Assembly (NCBI GenBank): GCA_028875955.1
Contig: JAGWTX010000135.1
Span: 1 to 6,786 of the forward strand
Direction of reading: 5' to 3'
Origin: Bacteroidota bacterium
GTDB lineage: Bacteria > Bacteroidota > Bacteroidia > Chitinophagales > Chitinophagaceae
DNA: 6,786 nt
The notes beneath the pieces were generated by a model that saw nothing but the letters and a program-made list of their open reading frames with translations, ran no database searches and was not told the DNA's origin. Shown piece by piece: positions 1 through 6,261 of this stretch. The translations under genes and the position numbers were made by a program. Numbering within the stretch: position 1 is the stretch's first letter; each line of letters begins with the position of its first letter.

Positions 1-801
1 TCCATGGCACTGGCTCTTCGTGAGAAAGGGATGGCCACCCGTATCATAGGGGTGGAATCCAATCCGGAACACGCAGCAAAAGCCCTTTCACTGGGATTGG
101 TGGATGCAATACTACCCCTGGAGGAAGCCGTTCAGCAATCGGACCTGGTGATCCTTTCCACCCCCATCAATATTGCCGAAAAGCTGTTGCCAAAAATCCT
201 GGAACTGGTCGACAGGCAGGTTGTCATGGATGTAGGTTCTACCAAACAGACCATTTGTAATTCGGCTACCCAATATCCCAACAGGGGCAGGTTTGTAGCC
301 ACCCACCCGATGTGGGGAACAGAATACAGCGGCCCGGAAGCGGCCGTAAAAGCTGCATTTACCGGTAAAGCCACCGTGATCTGCAGTAAAGAGGATAGCG
401 ATCCGGATGCAGTCATGCTGGTCGAAAAGATCTATACGGCTCTGGGCATGCATTTGATTTATATGGAAGCCGGGGAACATGATATTCACGTGGCTTATGT
501 GAGTCATATATCCCACATTACCTCATTCGCACTGGCGAATACCGTTCTGGAAAAAGAAAAGGAAGGAGATGCCATTTTTGAACTGGCCAGTGGTGGATTT
601 GAAAGTACCGTTCGATTGGCCAAGAGTAACCCTTCCATGTGGGTGCCCATTTTTATGCAGAACCGGGAAAATGTACTGGATGTATTGAATGAACACATAG
701 CCCAGCTCAGGAAATTCAAAGCCTGTCTGGAAAAAGAGAATTATGAATACCTGACAGAACTGATCGAGAATGCGAATGGTATCAGAAGGATCTTGCAATA
801 G
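1..801 (+). CDS. tyrA: Prephenate dehydrogenase, 5'-truncated by the window edge
   Basis: This enzyme oxidises and decarboxylates prephenate to 4-hydroxyphenylpyruvate with NAD(P)+, the committed step to tyrosine in the cytoplasm. The reading frame is open from base 1: the first codon is Ser, followed by MALALREKG. This matches the end of the usual N-terminal GLGLIGGS nucleotide-binding loop, so roughly 13-16 residues lie upstream and the ATG at 4 is internal. Counting visible residues from that Ser, the Rossmann part has LVILSTP (49-55) and VVMDVGSTK (74-82). The catalytic region has THPMWGTEYSG (101-111, His102), then HDIHVAYVSHISH (160-172). FESTVRLAKSNPSMW (200-214) holds Arg205, the expected prephenate-carboxylate contact. 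The helical C-terminal domain ends at a TAG stop. No ACT or fused chorismate mutase domain follows; the mutase is instead on the DAHP synthase gene downstream. The family call is firm; cofactor preference (NAD or NADP) cannot be judged without the N-terminus. Confidence 0.95.
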   Translation, partial: SMALALREKGMATRIIGVESNPEHAAKALSLGLVDAILPLEEAVQQSDLVILSTPINIAEKLLPKILELVDRQVVMDVGSTKQTICNSATQYPNRGRFVATHPMWGTEYSGPEAAVKAAFTGKATVICSKEDSDPDAVMLVEKIYTALGMHLIYMEAGEHDIHVAYVSHISHITSFALANTVLEKEKEGDAIFELASGGFESTVRLAKSNPSMWVPIFMQNRENVLDVLNEHIAQLRKFKACLEKENYEYLTELIENANGIRRILQ

Positions 802-832
802 AACCGGATTAGTCAGATTTGGGATGCCGGTT
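802..832. repeat. Short inverted repeat just after the tyrA stop
   Basis: AACCGG (802-807) and CCGGTT (827-832) are perfect reverse complements separated by 19 bases, starting at the first base after the tyrA stop. The stem is only 6 bp and no T-run follows (the next bases are AAGGAAAGG), so it is not a convincing intrinsic terminator. It could be a weak 3'-end hairpin for the tyrA transcript or chance. Confidence 0.25.
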
Positions 833-955
833 AAGGAAAGGGATATATGTTAAAATTATGATGTTCCGATGACAGGCATATTTGAAAACAGAAACCTGAA
901 ATACTTGCTGGTATTGGGTTCTAAACAAAAAACAGACAAAGAGGCATATAAAAAG

Positions 956-963
956 TACCTTTG
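956..963 (+). promoter_or_regulatory. Bacteroidota-type -7 promoter element before the helicase gene
   Basis: TACCTTTG matches the Bacteroidota sigma-A -7 consensus TAnnTTTG exactly. By family rule transcription would begin a few bases downstream, about 967-972. That leaves a leader of only about 10-15 bases (AAATTTTTTATTAC) before the ATG at 981, with no Shine-Dalgarno sequence. The usual -33 TTTG/TTG is not visible at the expected spacing: the bases around 930-937 are A-rich, and the nearest TTG (914-916) is about 39 bases away. The call therefore rests on the -7 motif, its position and the lack of another candidate in the 179-base gap. Confidence 0.6.
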
Positions 964-980
964 CGCAAATTTTTTATTAC

Positions 981-2687
981 ATGACGACATTTGAAGCGTT
1001 GGGAATTGATGCTAGATTAATTCAGGCAACGGACGAGTTGGGGTATGTGAACCCAACTGCCATTCAGGAACAGGCAATCCCCGTATTGCTGAGCGGTACC
1101 AAGGACTTTATCGGCCTTGCGCAAACGGGTACCGGTAAAACGGCGGCATTTGGTTTGCCCCTGCTGCACATAATCGATGCGGCTGCGAAATATCCGCAGG
1201 CATTGGTGGTTTGTCCGACCAGGGAACTGTGTTTACAGATTGTGAAAGAAATAGAGCTCTTTAAGAAATACATGACAGGCATTTCTGTGGTGGCAGTATA
1301 TGGAGGGGCCTCTATCGGATTACAGATCCGTGATCTGAAAAGAGGGGTGCAGATTGTAGTTGCCACTCCGGGAAGGTTGATCGATCTGATCGAAAGAAAA
1401 GCGATCAACCTGGAACAGATCAGATATGTCGTGCTCGATGAAGCCGATGAAATGCTGAACATGGGTTTTCAGGATGATATCGAATTCATCCTGAAAAATA
1501 CCCCTGCAAGGGAAAGTACCTGGTTATTCAGTGCTACCATGCCACCCGAAATCCGGAAAGTGAGCAGAAAGTACATGAAGGAACCCAAGGAGGTTACCGT
1601 GGGTAAGGTGAACACTACCAACAAAAGCATCGATCACCAGTACTATGTAACCACGGCACAGCACCGTTATGAAACCCTGAAACGGATCATCGATTTCAAT
1701 CCGGGTATCTATGGTATCATATTTACCAGGACAAAACTGGATGCACAGGAAATTTCAGAGCGTCTGACCAGGGAAGGCTATGATATCGATGCCCTGCACG
1801 GGGATCTTACCCAGCAGCAGCGGGATCGGGTTATGGGTCAGTTCCGTGACAAGAGCCTTCAGTTACTGATCGCTACCGATGTAGCAGCCCGGGGAATTGA
1901 TGTGGTAGGTATCACACACGTGATCAACTATGAGTTGCCCGATGACGTGGAAATCTATACCCACAGAAGTGGCCGAACCGGTCGTGCAGGAAACCAGGGT
2001 ATCTGTATTTCCATAGTGCATGCAAAGGAAATGTACAAATTCAAACAGATTGAAAGGATCAATAACTCACAATTCCACAAACTGGATATCCCCAGCGGGA
2101 AAGACGTTTGCCGGAAACAGTTTTTTCATTTCATGGACAAGTTGCTGTCGGCAGATATCAGTCATGGGGATTATGAAACCTATGTACCCATGCTGGCGGA
2201 GAAATTTGCAGATGTGAGCAAGGAAGATGTATTGAAAAGGGTGGCTGCCATGGAATTCGACCGTTTCCTGAAATACTATGAAAATGCAGAAGACCTGAAC
2301 CTGCGGGAAAGGTCAAAACGAGAAATGGGCGAAAGAGGGGAACCGAGAAGAAGGGATGACAGGTTTGAAGGACGCGGAGATGGCCGCAGGGAATATACCC
2401 GTGGCGGATACAGCCGGTTGTTTGTCAACCTGGGTACCAAGGACGGATTCTTCAAAGCCAGTTTCCTGCAATTCATCCTGGATATGAGCGACCTGAAAAA
2501 AGAAGTATTGGGGAAAATCGATATGAAGGATATGAACAGTTGGATCGAGATCGATAAAGGGGCCGCACAACAGATGATCAGATCCTTGGATGGTAAAAGC
2601 TACAAGGGAAGAAGAATCAGAATGAACGATGCAGATAGCGGCGGCCCGGCGGGATTTTCCAAAAGACCCAGGAGGGGAGAGGGCTAA
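981..2687 (+). CDS. DEAD-box ATP-dependent RNA helicase with DbpA-type RNA-binding domain
   Basis: A 568-residue cytoplasmic RNA helicase that uses ATP to unwind or remodel RNA. All core motifs are intact: Q motif near residues 4-29 (Phe4, then PTAIQEQ at 25-31), motif I AQTGTGKT (47-54), Ia PTREL (79-83), Ib TPGR (129-132), II DEAD (153-156), III SAT (184-186), IV IIFTRT (246-251), V ATDVAARGID (298-307), VI HRSGRTGRAG (328-337). An Arg/Gly/Asp-rich linker (about 441-476) leads to a DbpA-like RNA-binding fold (about 477-550) with GKIDM (511-515) and LDGKSYKGRRIRM (536-548), then a basic tail ending RPRRGEG. In this family such domains recognise structured RNA: in DbpA, a 23S rRNA hairpin during ribosome assembly; related DeaD/CsdA proteins act in cold adaptation. 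Which role applies here is not visible. The ATG at 981 is chosen because the Q-motif Phe follows at once and a -7 promoter element lies directly upstream. It is the only non-aromatic gene in the window, between tyrA and the DAHP synthase gene. Confidence 0.95.
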   Translation: MTTFEALGIDARLIQATDELGYVNPTAIQEQAIPVLLSGTKDFIGLAQTGTGKTAAFGLPLLHIIDAAAKYPQALVVCPTRELCLQIVKEIELFKKYMTGISVVAVYGGASIGLQIRDLKRGVQIVVATPGRLIDLIERKAINLEQIRYVVLDEADEMLNMGFQDDIEFILKNTPARESTWLFSATMPPEIRKVSRKYMKEPKEVTVGKVNTTNKSIDHQYYVTTAQHRYETLKRIIDFNPGIYGIIFTRTKLDAQEISERLTREGYDIDALHGDLTQQQRDRVMGQFRDKSLQLLIATDVAARGIDVVGITHVINYELPDDVEIYTHRSGRTGRAGNQGICISIVHAKEMYKFKQIERINNSQFHKLDIPSGKDVCRKQFFHFMDKLLSADISHGDYETYVPMLAEKFADVSKEDVLKRVAAMEFDRFLKYYENAEDLNLRERSKREMGERGEPRRRDDRFEGRGDGRREYTRGGYSRLFVNLGTKDGFFKASFLQFILDMSDLKKEVLGKIDMKDMNSWIEIDKGAAQQMIRSLDGKSYKGRRIRMNDADSGGPAGFSKRPRRGEG

Positions 2688-2719
2688 TTCGTAAATCAAA
2701 CAAACAAGTAACAATTCAT
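2688..2719 (+). promoter_or_regulatory. A-rich translation leader of the DAHP synthase gene
   Basis: The 32 bases between the helicase stop and the next ATG are half adenine with only two G residues, and they contain CAAACAAACAAG. There is no Shine-Dalgarno sequence and no TAnnTTTG. Such A-rich, unstructured leaders are the usual translation initiation context in Bacteroidota. The short gap and missing promoter motif suggest co-transcription with the helicase gene; this is an inference. Confidence 0.35.
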
Positions 2720-3805
2720 ATGGAGCAAGCAATCCAACAACCAACCTCAGTGGAAGCCTTATTGAAAAAACGGCCACTCATCATTTCTGGTCCCTGCAGT
2801 GCAGAAACAGAAGAACAGGTTATGCAAACAGCATTGCGTTTGGCAGCAACCGGAAAAGTAGATATCCTTCGTGCCGGTATCTGGAAACCCAGAACCCGTC
2901 CCGGAAGTTTTGAAGGAATCGGTACCAAGGGTCTTCCCTGGTTACAGCAGGCCAGAAAAGCATCCGGTTTGCCTGTAGCGGTGGAAGTGGCTACCGGAAA
3001 ACAGGTGGAAGACGCACTGCACTTTGATGTGGATGTATTATGGATTGGTGCCCGTACAACCGTTAACCCGTTTAGTGTACAGGATGTGGCCGATGCACTC
3101 AGAGGAGTGGATGTGCCCGTACTCATCAAAAACCCCATCAATCCGGATCTGGAATTATGGATCGGTGCCATGGAAAGGGTTGCCAAAGCTGGTATCCGGA
3201 ATATCGGTCTCATCCATCGCGGATTCAGTTCCTATGGAAATACCGAATACCGCAATGCACCTATGTGGCACCTTGCCATTGAAATGAAAAGACGCTATCC
3301 GGAATTGCTGATGATCAACGACCCTTCCCATATCTGCGGAAGAAGGGATATCCTCATGGAAGTTGCCCAGACAGCCATCGATCTCGACTTCGACGGACTG
3401 ATCATTGAAAGCCATATTGATCCCGATAATGCCTGGAGCGATGCCAAACAGCAGGTTACTCCTGAAAGACTGGGAGAAATGATCAGCAGCATCCGCTGGA
3501 GAAGTGAAGACGTGGCATCCGCAGAATACCATGCGGCATTGGAAAAGTTGCGCCAGCAGATCAATAACCTGGATGATGAATTGATGCAGATACTGAGCCA
3601 GCGGATGAAAGTGGCCGAAAGTATCGGTAATTATAAAAAGGAAAACAACATCACCATCCTTCAGACAAACCGCTGGAATGCAATTTTGGAGAGAGCTTTC
3701 GCCAAAGGGGAGAAACTGGGTCTGAGCAAGGAATTTGTGACCAAGTATTTCGACGCCGTACACATGGAAAGTATCAATCACCAGAACAAGATCATGAATT
3801 CTTAA
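2720..3805 (+). CDS. aroF: Bifunctional DAHP synthase (type I-beta) / chorismate mutase (AroQ)
   Basis: A 361-residue fusion enzyme. The N-terminal barrel (about 12-262) condenses phosphoenolpyruvate and erythrose 4-phosphate to DAHP, the first shikimate step. The C-terminal helical domain (about 268-357) rearranges chorismate to prephenate. Expected DAHP synthase metal ligands are present: Cys26 in SGPCSAE, His204 in NDPSH, Glu230 in IIESH and Asp241 in SDAKQQ. Other landmarks are RAGIWKPRTRPGSFEG (51-66), GARTT (110-114), IKNPIN (136-141) and HRGFSSYG (166-173). The mutase part keeps counterparts of E. coli Arg11, Arg28, Lys39, Arg51 and Gln88 at Arg278, Arg295, Lys306, Arg318 and Gln355; the Glu52 position is Trp319. 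There is no N-terminal ferredoxin-like regulatory domain, so the mutase domain probably carries feedback control. A Prevotella homologue with this domain order is known to be inhibited by prephenate. Its product supplies aroB downstream, and its prephenate feeds TyrA. The symbol is conventional; names vary (aroF, aroG, aroA). Confidence 0.94.
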   Translation: MEQAIQQPTSVEALLKKRPLIISGPCSAETEEQVMQTALRLAATGKVDILRAGIWKPRTRPGSFEGIGTKGLPWLQQARKASGLPVAVEVATGKQVEDALHFDVDVLWIGARTTVNPFSVQDVADALRGVDVPVLIKNPINPDLELWIGAMERVAKAGIRNIGLIHRGFSSYGNTEYRNAPMWHLAIEMKRRYPELLMINDPSHICGRRDILMEVAQTAIDLDFDGLIIESHIDPDNAWSDAKQQVTPERLGEMISSIRWRSEDVASAEYHAALEKLRQQINNLDDELMQILSQRMKVAESIGNYKKENNITILQTNRWNAILERAFAKGEKLGLSKEFVTKYFDAVHMESINHQNKIMNS

Positions 3806-3846
3806 CGGTCTACGGATCAGGAAATGCTTGCATACAAGTGAGAAAA

Positions 3847-3868
3847 ACCGGGTAAACCTCTTGCCGGT
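3847..3868. repeat. Weak inverted repeat in the gap before aroB
   Basis: ACCGG (3847-3851) and CCGGT (3864-3868) are perfect reverse complements with a 12-base spacer. The stem is 5 bp, and CCCCGAAAG rather than a T-run follows, so it is not a terminator. The whole 98-base gap (3806-3903) contains no TTTG, hence no recognisable Bacteroidota promoter, and no Shine-Dalgarno sequence before the aroB ATG. Read-through from the upstream gene is the simplest reading. Confidence 0.2.
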
Positions 3869-3903
3869 CCCCGAAAGCATCCTCCGATAAATCGCGAACG
3901 TAT

Positions 3904-4923
3904 ATGAAGAAACGAACCATCCGGTTTTCAAACAGTAGTGTGGATTATTACCTGAATGCTGAATTTTCTTTAGTGGAAAAACTGGCACCTAGGGAGTCTG
4001 CAGTAATCATAACCGATGAACATGTGTTTGCCAAACACAAAAAAAAGTTCAAGGGTTGGAATACGATTGTTTTGAAGCCGGGTGAAGAATACAAGGTTCA
4101 GCGGACGGTTGATATGATTATCGGCCAGCTTATCGCATTCGGGGCAGACAGGAAAACCATACTGATAGGAGTTGGGGGTGGCGTGATTACGGATATGACA
4201 GGATATGTAGCCGGCATTTACATGCGGGGGATCGCCTTTGGTTTTGTTCCCACATCCCTGCTGGCAATGGTGGATGCATCGGTTGGCGGGAAAAATGGAA
4301 TTGACGTAGGGGTTTATAAAAACATGGTCGGTTTGATCAGACAACCGGCGTTCCTGTTGTACGATATGTCTTTCCTCCAGACCCTTCCCAAAAAAGAATG
4401 GAAGAATGGGTTTGCTGAAATCATCAAACATGCCTGTATCAAGGATGCAGTTATGTTCAGAAGCTTACAAAAACATAAACTATCGGATTTCCAAACAAAT
4501 CCGAAACTGATAGCAACACTGGTTGAACAGAACGTGATGATCAAAACCAAAGTGGTTCAGCAGGACGAATTTGAACAGGGAGAAAGAAAATTGCTCAATT
4601 TCGGACATACCCTCGGACATGCGATTGAAAACATGTATGAACTGAGTCATGGACAGGCCATCAGTATCGGAATGAGCTATGCCGCACTCATGTCTCAAAA
4701 TCTCAAACATTTCACCGGTGCGGAAGCGGTTGTTTCCTTGCTTGCCAAATACGGGTTACCCACTTTCGCCAAATTCAATACCAAAAAAGCATTCAAGATC
4801 TTGTTGAAGGATAAGAAAAAAGATAACGTCAGCCTAAATTATATCCTCCTGGAAAAGATTGGAAAAGGAGTCGTTCAGCCACTCCTGCTGGTGCAGATCC
4901 AGGATATTTTCAAACAATTCTGA
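3904..4923 (+). CDS. aroB: 3-dehydroquinate synthase
   Basis: A 339-residue enzyme that cyclises DAHP to 3-dehydroquinate, the second shikimate step, using bound NAD+ and a divalent metal. The nucleotide-binding glycine-rich segment is GVGGGVITDMTGYVAG (89-104). The substrate loop is PTSLLAMVDASVGGKNGID (116-134) with Lys130. The metal ligands expected from the family are Glu172 in GFAEIIKH, His235 in NFGHTLGHA and His249 in SHGQ; His239 is the other conserved active-site His. It is somewhat shorter than E. coli AroB (362 residues) but complete. The start is well fixed: reading upstream in frame there is no ATG, GTG or TTG before the TAA at 3853-3855. There is no Shine-Dalgarno sequence. It follows the DAHP synthase gene, whose product is its substrate, by 98 bases. 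The aroA reading frame overlaps its 3' end, but the likely aroA start lies beyond the TGA stop. Confidence 0.96.
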   Translation: MKKRTIRFSNSSVDYYLNAEFSLVEKLAPRESAVIITDEHVFAKHKKKFKGWNTIVLKPGEEYKVQRTVDMIIGQLIAFGADRKTILIGVGGGVITDMTGYVAGIYMRGIAFGFVPTSLLAMVDASVGGKNGIDVGVYKNMVGLIRQPAFLLYDMSFLQTLPKKEWKNGFAEIIKHACIKDAVMFRSLQKHKLSDFQTNPKLIATLVEQNVMIKTKVVQQDEFEQGERKLLNFGHTLGHAIENMYELSHGQAISIGMSYAALMSQNLKHFTGAEAVVSLLAKYGLPTFAKFNTKKAFKILLKDKKKDNVSLNYILLEKIGKGVVQPLLLVQIQDIFKQF

Positions 4924-4975
4924 GTTCCTGATTCAGAAATCTGCCAAAAAAGAAACCTCCTCAGCCGAATTGATT

Positions 4976-6250
4976 ATGATTGTCAGTATACATCCTTCCC
5001 GACTTTCCGGATCGCTGGTGGCCGCCGCCAGTAAAAGCAGTATGCAACGCGCCTGTGCAGCAGCCTTGTTAACCAAAGGACAGACAGATCTGATCAATCC
5101 GGGTAAGAGCAATGATGATCTGGCTGCCCTGTCTGTGATCCGTAAACTGGGTGCCGTTGTTACTGAAAACCCGGATGGCTCATTGTCCATCCAATCCAAT
5201 GGGATCGTACCGGTTGCTTCAGAAGTGAATTGTGGGGAAAGTGGTCTGGGCATACGTATGTTTACTCCCATTGCGTCAGTGAGTGACCAACCGATCACCC
5301 TGAACGGTACCGGCAGCCTGCTCACCAGACCCATGGATTTCTTTGATGAAATCTTGCCGCTCTTACAAGTGTCTGTTCATTCCAACCACGGAAAACTTCC
5401 CTTACAGATACAGGGTCCGTTACAGCCCGCCGATATTCAGGTGGATGGCTCATTAAGCTCTCAGTTTCTGACCGGTCTGCTAATGGCCTATGGAGCCGTA
5501 GGCGCCAGGGATGTGACGATCACGGTAAAGGAACTCAAAAGCAAACCTTATATCGATCTGACCCTACAGGTGATGAAACATTTTGGCTGGGAAGTGGAGA
5601 ACAGGTACTATGAAAAATTCTATTTTCCAGGCTCAGCCATCGCCGCAAAACCCGGAACAATCAGCTATACGGTGGAAGGTGACTGGAGTGGCGCCGCCTT
5701 TCTGTTGGTGGCAGGGGCCATTGCGGGACCGATCACGGTAAAAGGTCTTGATCTGCAATCTACCCAGGCGGATCGGGCAGTTTTGCAGGCATTGATGGAC
5801 TCGGGAGCCTCGCTTTCCATAAGACCGGATGAGATCGAAATCGGTCCCATGCCTTTATCGGTATTTCATTTTAATGCCAATGATTGTCCTGATCTTTTTC
5901 CGCCCCTGGTTGCCCTGGCAGCTTATTGCAAGGGTACTACTGTAATCGAAGGCGTACACAGGCTTACCCATAAGGAAAGTAACCGGGCACTCACATTACA
6001 GGAGGAGTTTGCTAAATTGGGGATTGAAATTCAGTTACAGGATGACTTGATGATGATAAAAGGCGGACAGGGCGTGAATGGCGGGAACACCCATTCGCGG
6101 CATGACCACCGTATCGCCATGGCCTGTGCGGTGGCGGGTTTACGGGCATCTTCTCCCGTTATCGTGGAAGATGCGGAAGCCATCAACAAATCCTATCCTG
6201 CTTTCTACCAACATCTGCAGCATTTGGGTGCAGATATTCATCAATTGTAA
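4976..6250 (+). CDS. aroA: 3-phosphoshikimate 1-carboxyvinyltransferase (EPSP synthase)
   Basis: A 424-residue enzyme transferring the enolpyruvyl group of phosphoenolpyruvate to shikimate 3-phosphate, the sixth shikimate step. Counterparts of the E. coli active-site residues can be placed by eye: Lys20 and Arg25 in SKSSMQR (Lys22, Arg27), Arg94 in GESGLGIR (Arg100), Ser161/Ser162/Gln163 in DGSLSSQF, Asp306 in DCPDLF (Asp313), Lys333/Glu334/Arg337 in HKESNR, Arg379 in HDHRIAM (Arg386) and Lys405 in NKSYP (Lys411). The frame stays open back to an ATG at 4859, inside aroB, but those 39 codons resemble no EPSP synthase sequence. The ATG at 4976 puts SIHPSRLSG and the Lys/Arg motif at the usual distance from the N-terminus and gives a length close to E. 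coli's 427; an in-frame TTG at 4970 is a weaker alternative. No promoter motif is seen in the 52 bases after aroB, and aroC follows 11 bases after the stop. Confidence 0.95.
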   Translation: MIVSIHPSRLSGSLVAAASKSSMQRACAAALLTKGQTDLINPGKSNDDLAALSVIRKLGAVVTENPDGSLSIQSNGIVPVASEVNCGESGLGIRMFTPIASVSDQPITLNGTGSLLTRPMDFFDEILPLLQVSVHSNHGKLPLQIQGPLQPADIQVDGSLSSQFLTGLLMAYGAVGARDVTITVKELKSKPYIDLTLQVMKHFGWEVENRYYEKFYFPGSAIAAKPGTISYTVEGDWSGAAFLLVAGAIAGPITVKGLDLQSTQADRAVLQALMDSGASLSIRPDEIEIGPMPLSVFHFNANDCPDLFPPLVALAAYCKGTTVIEGVHRLTHKESNRALTLQEEFAKLGIEIQLQDDLMMIKGGQGVNGGNTHSRHDHRIAMACAVAGLRASSPVIVEDAEAINKSYPAFYQHLQHLGADIHQL

Positions 6251-6261
6251 AAATCATTATT

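Noticed and set aside
877..884. CATATTTG as a second -7 promoter element in the tyrA-helicase gap
   Set aside because: It mismatches the TAnnTTTG consensus at the first base and has no TTG at the -33 distance. TACCTTTG at 956 matches exactly and is better placed.
1379..1421. Cluster of five GATC sites inside the helicase gene
   Set aside because: It falls in codons for the Leu-Ile-Asp-Leu-Ile-Glu stretch and following Ile codons, so ordinary Asp/Ile codon use explains it. There is no other sign of an origin or regulatory site.
2670..2675. AGGAGG, a perfect Shine-Dalgarno-like hexamer near the helicase end
   Set aside because: It is 44 bases before the next ATG, too far to act as a ribosome site, and it encodes the Arg-Arg of the helicase's basic tail.
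2313..3213. Minus-strand frames of 154 and 165 codons opposite the helicase end and DAHP synthase start
   Set aside because: They mirror coding sequence with clear protein family matches on the + strand, and neither has recognisable motifs or an upstream signal of its own.
3155..3988. 277-codon open frame on the minus strand across the DAHP synthase gene and the aroB start
   Set aside because: It is antisense to two firmly identified genes and spans the non-coding gap between them. It shows no recognisable domain. It is a by-product of the codon use of the + strand genes.
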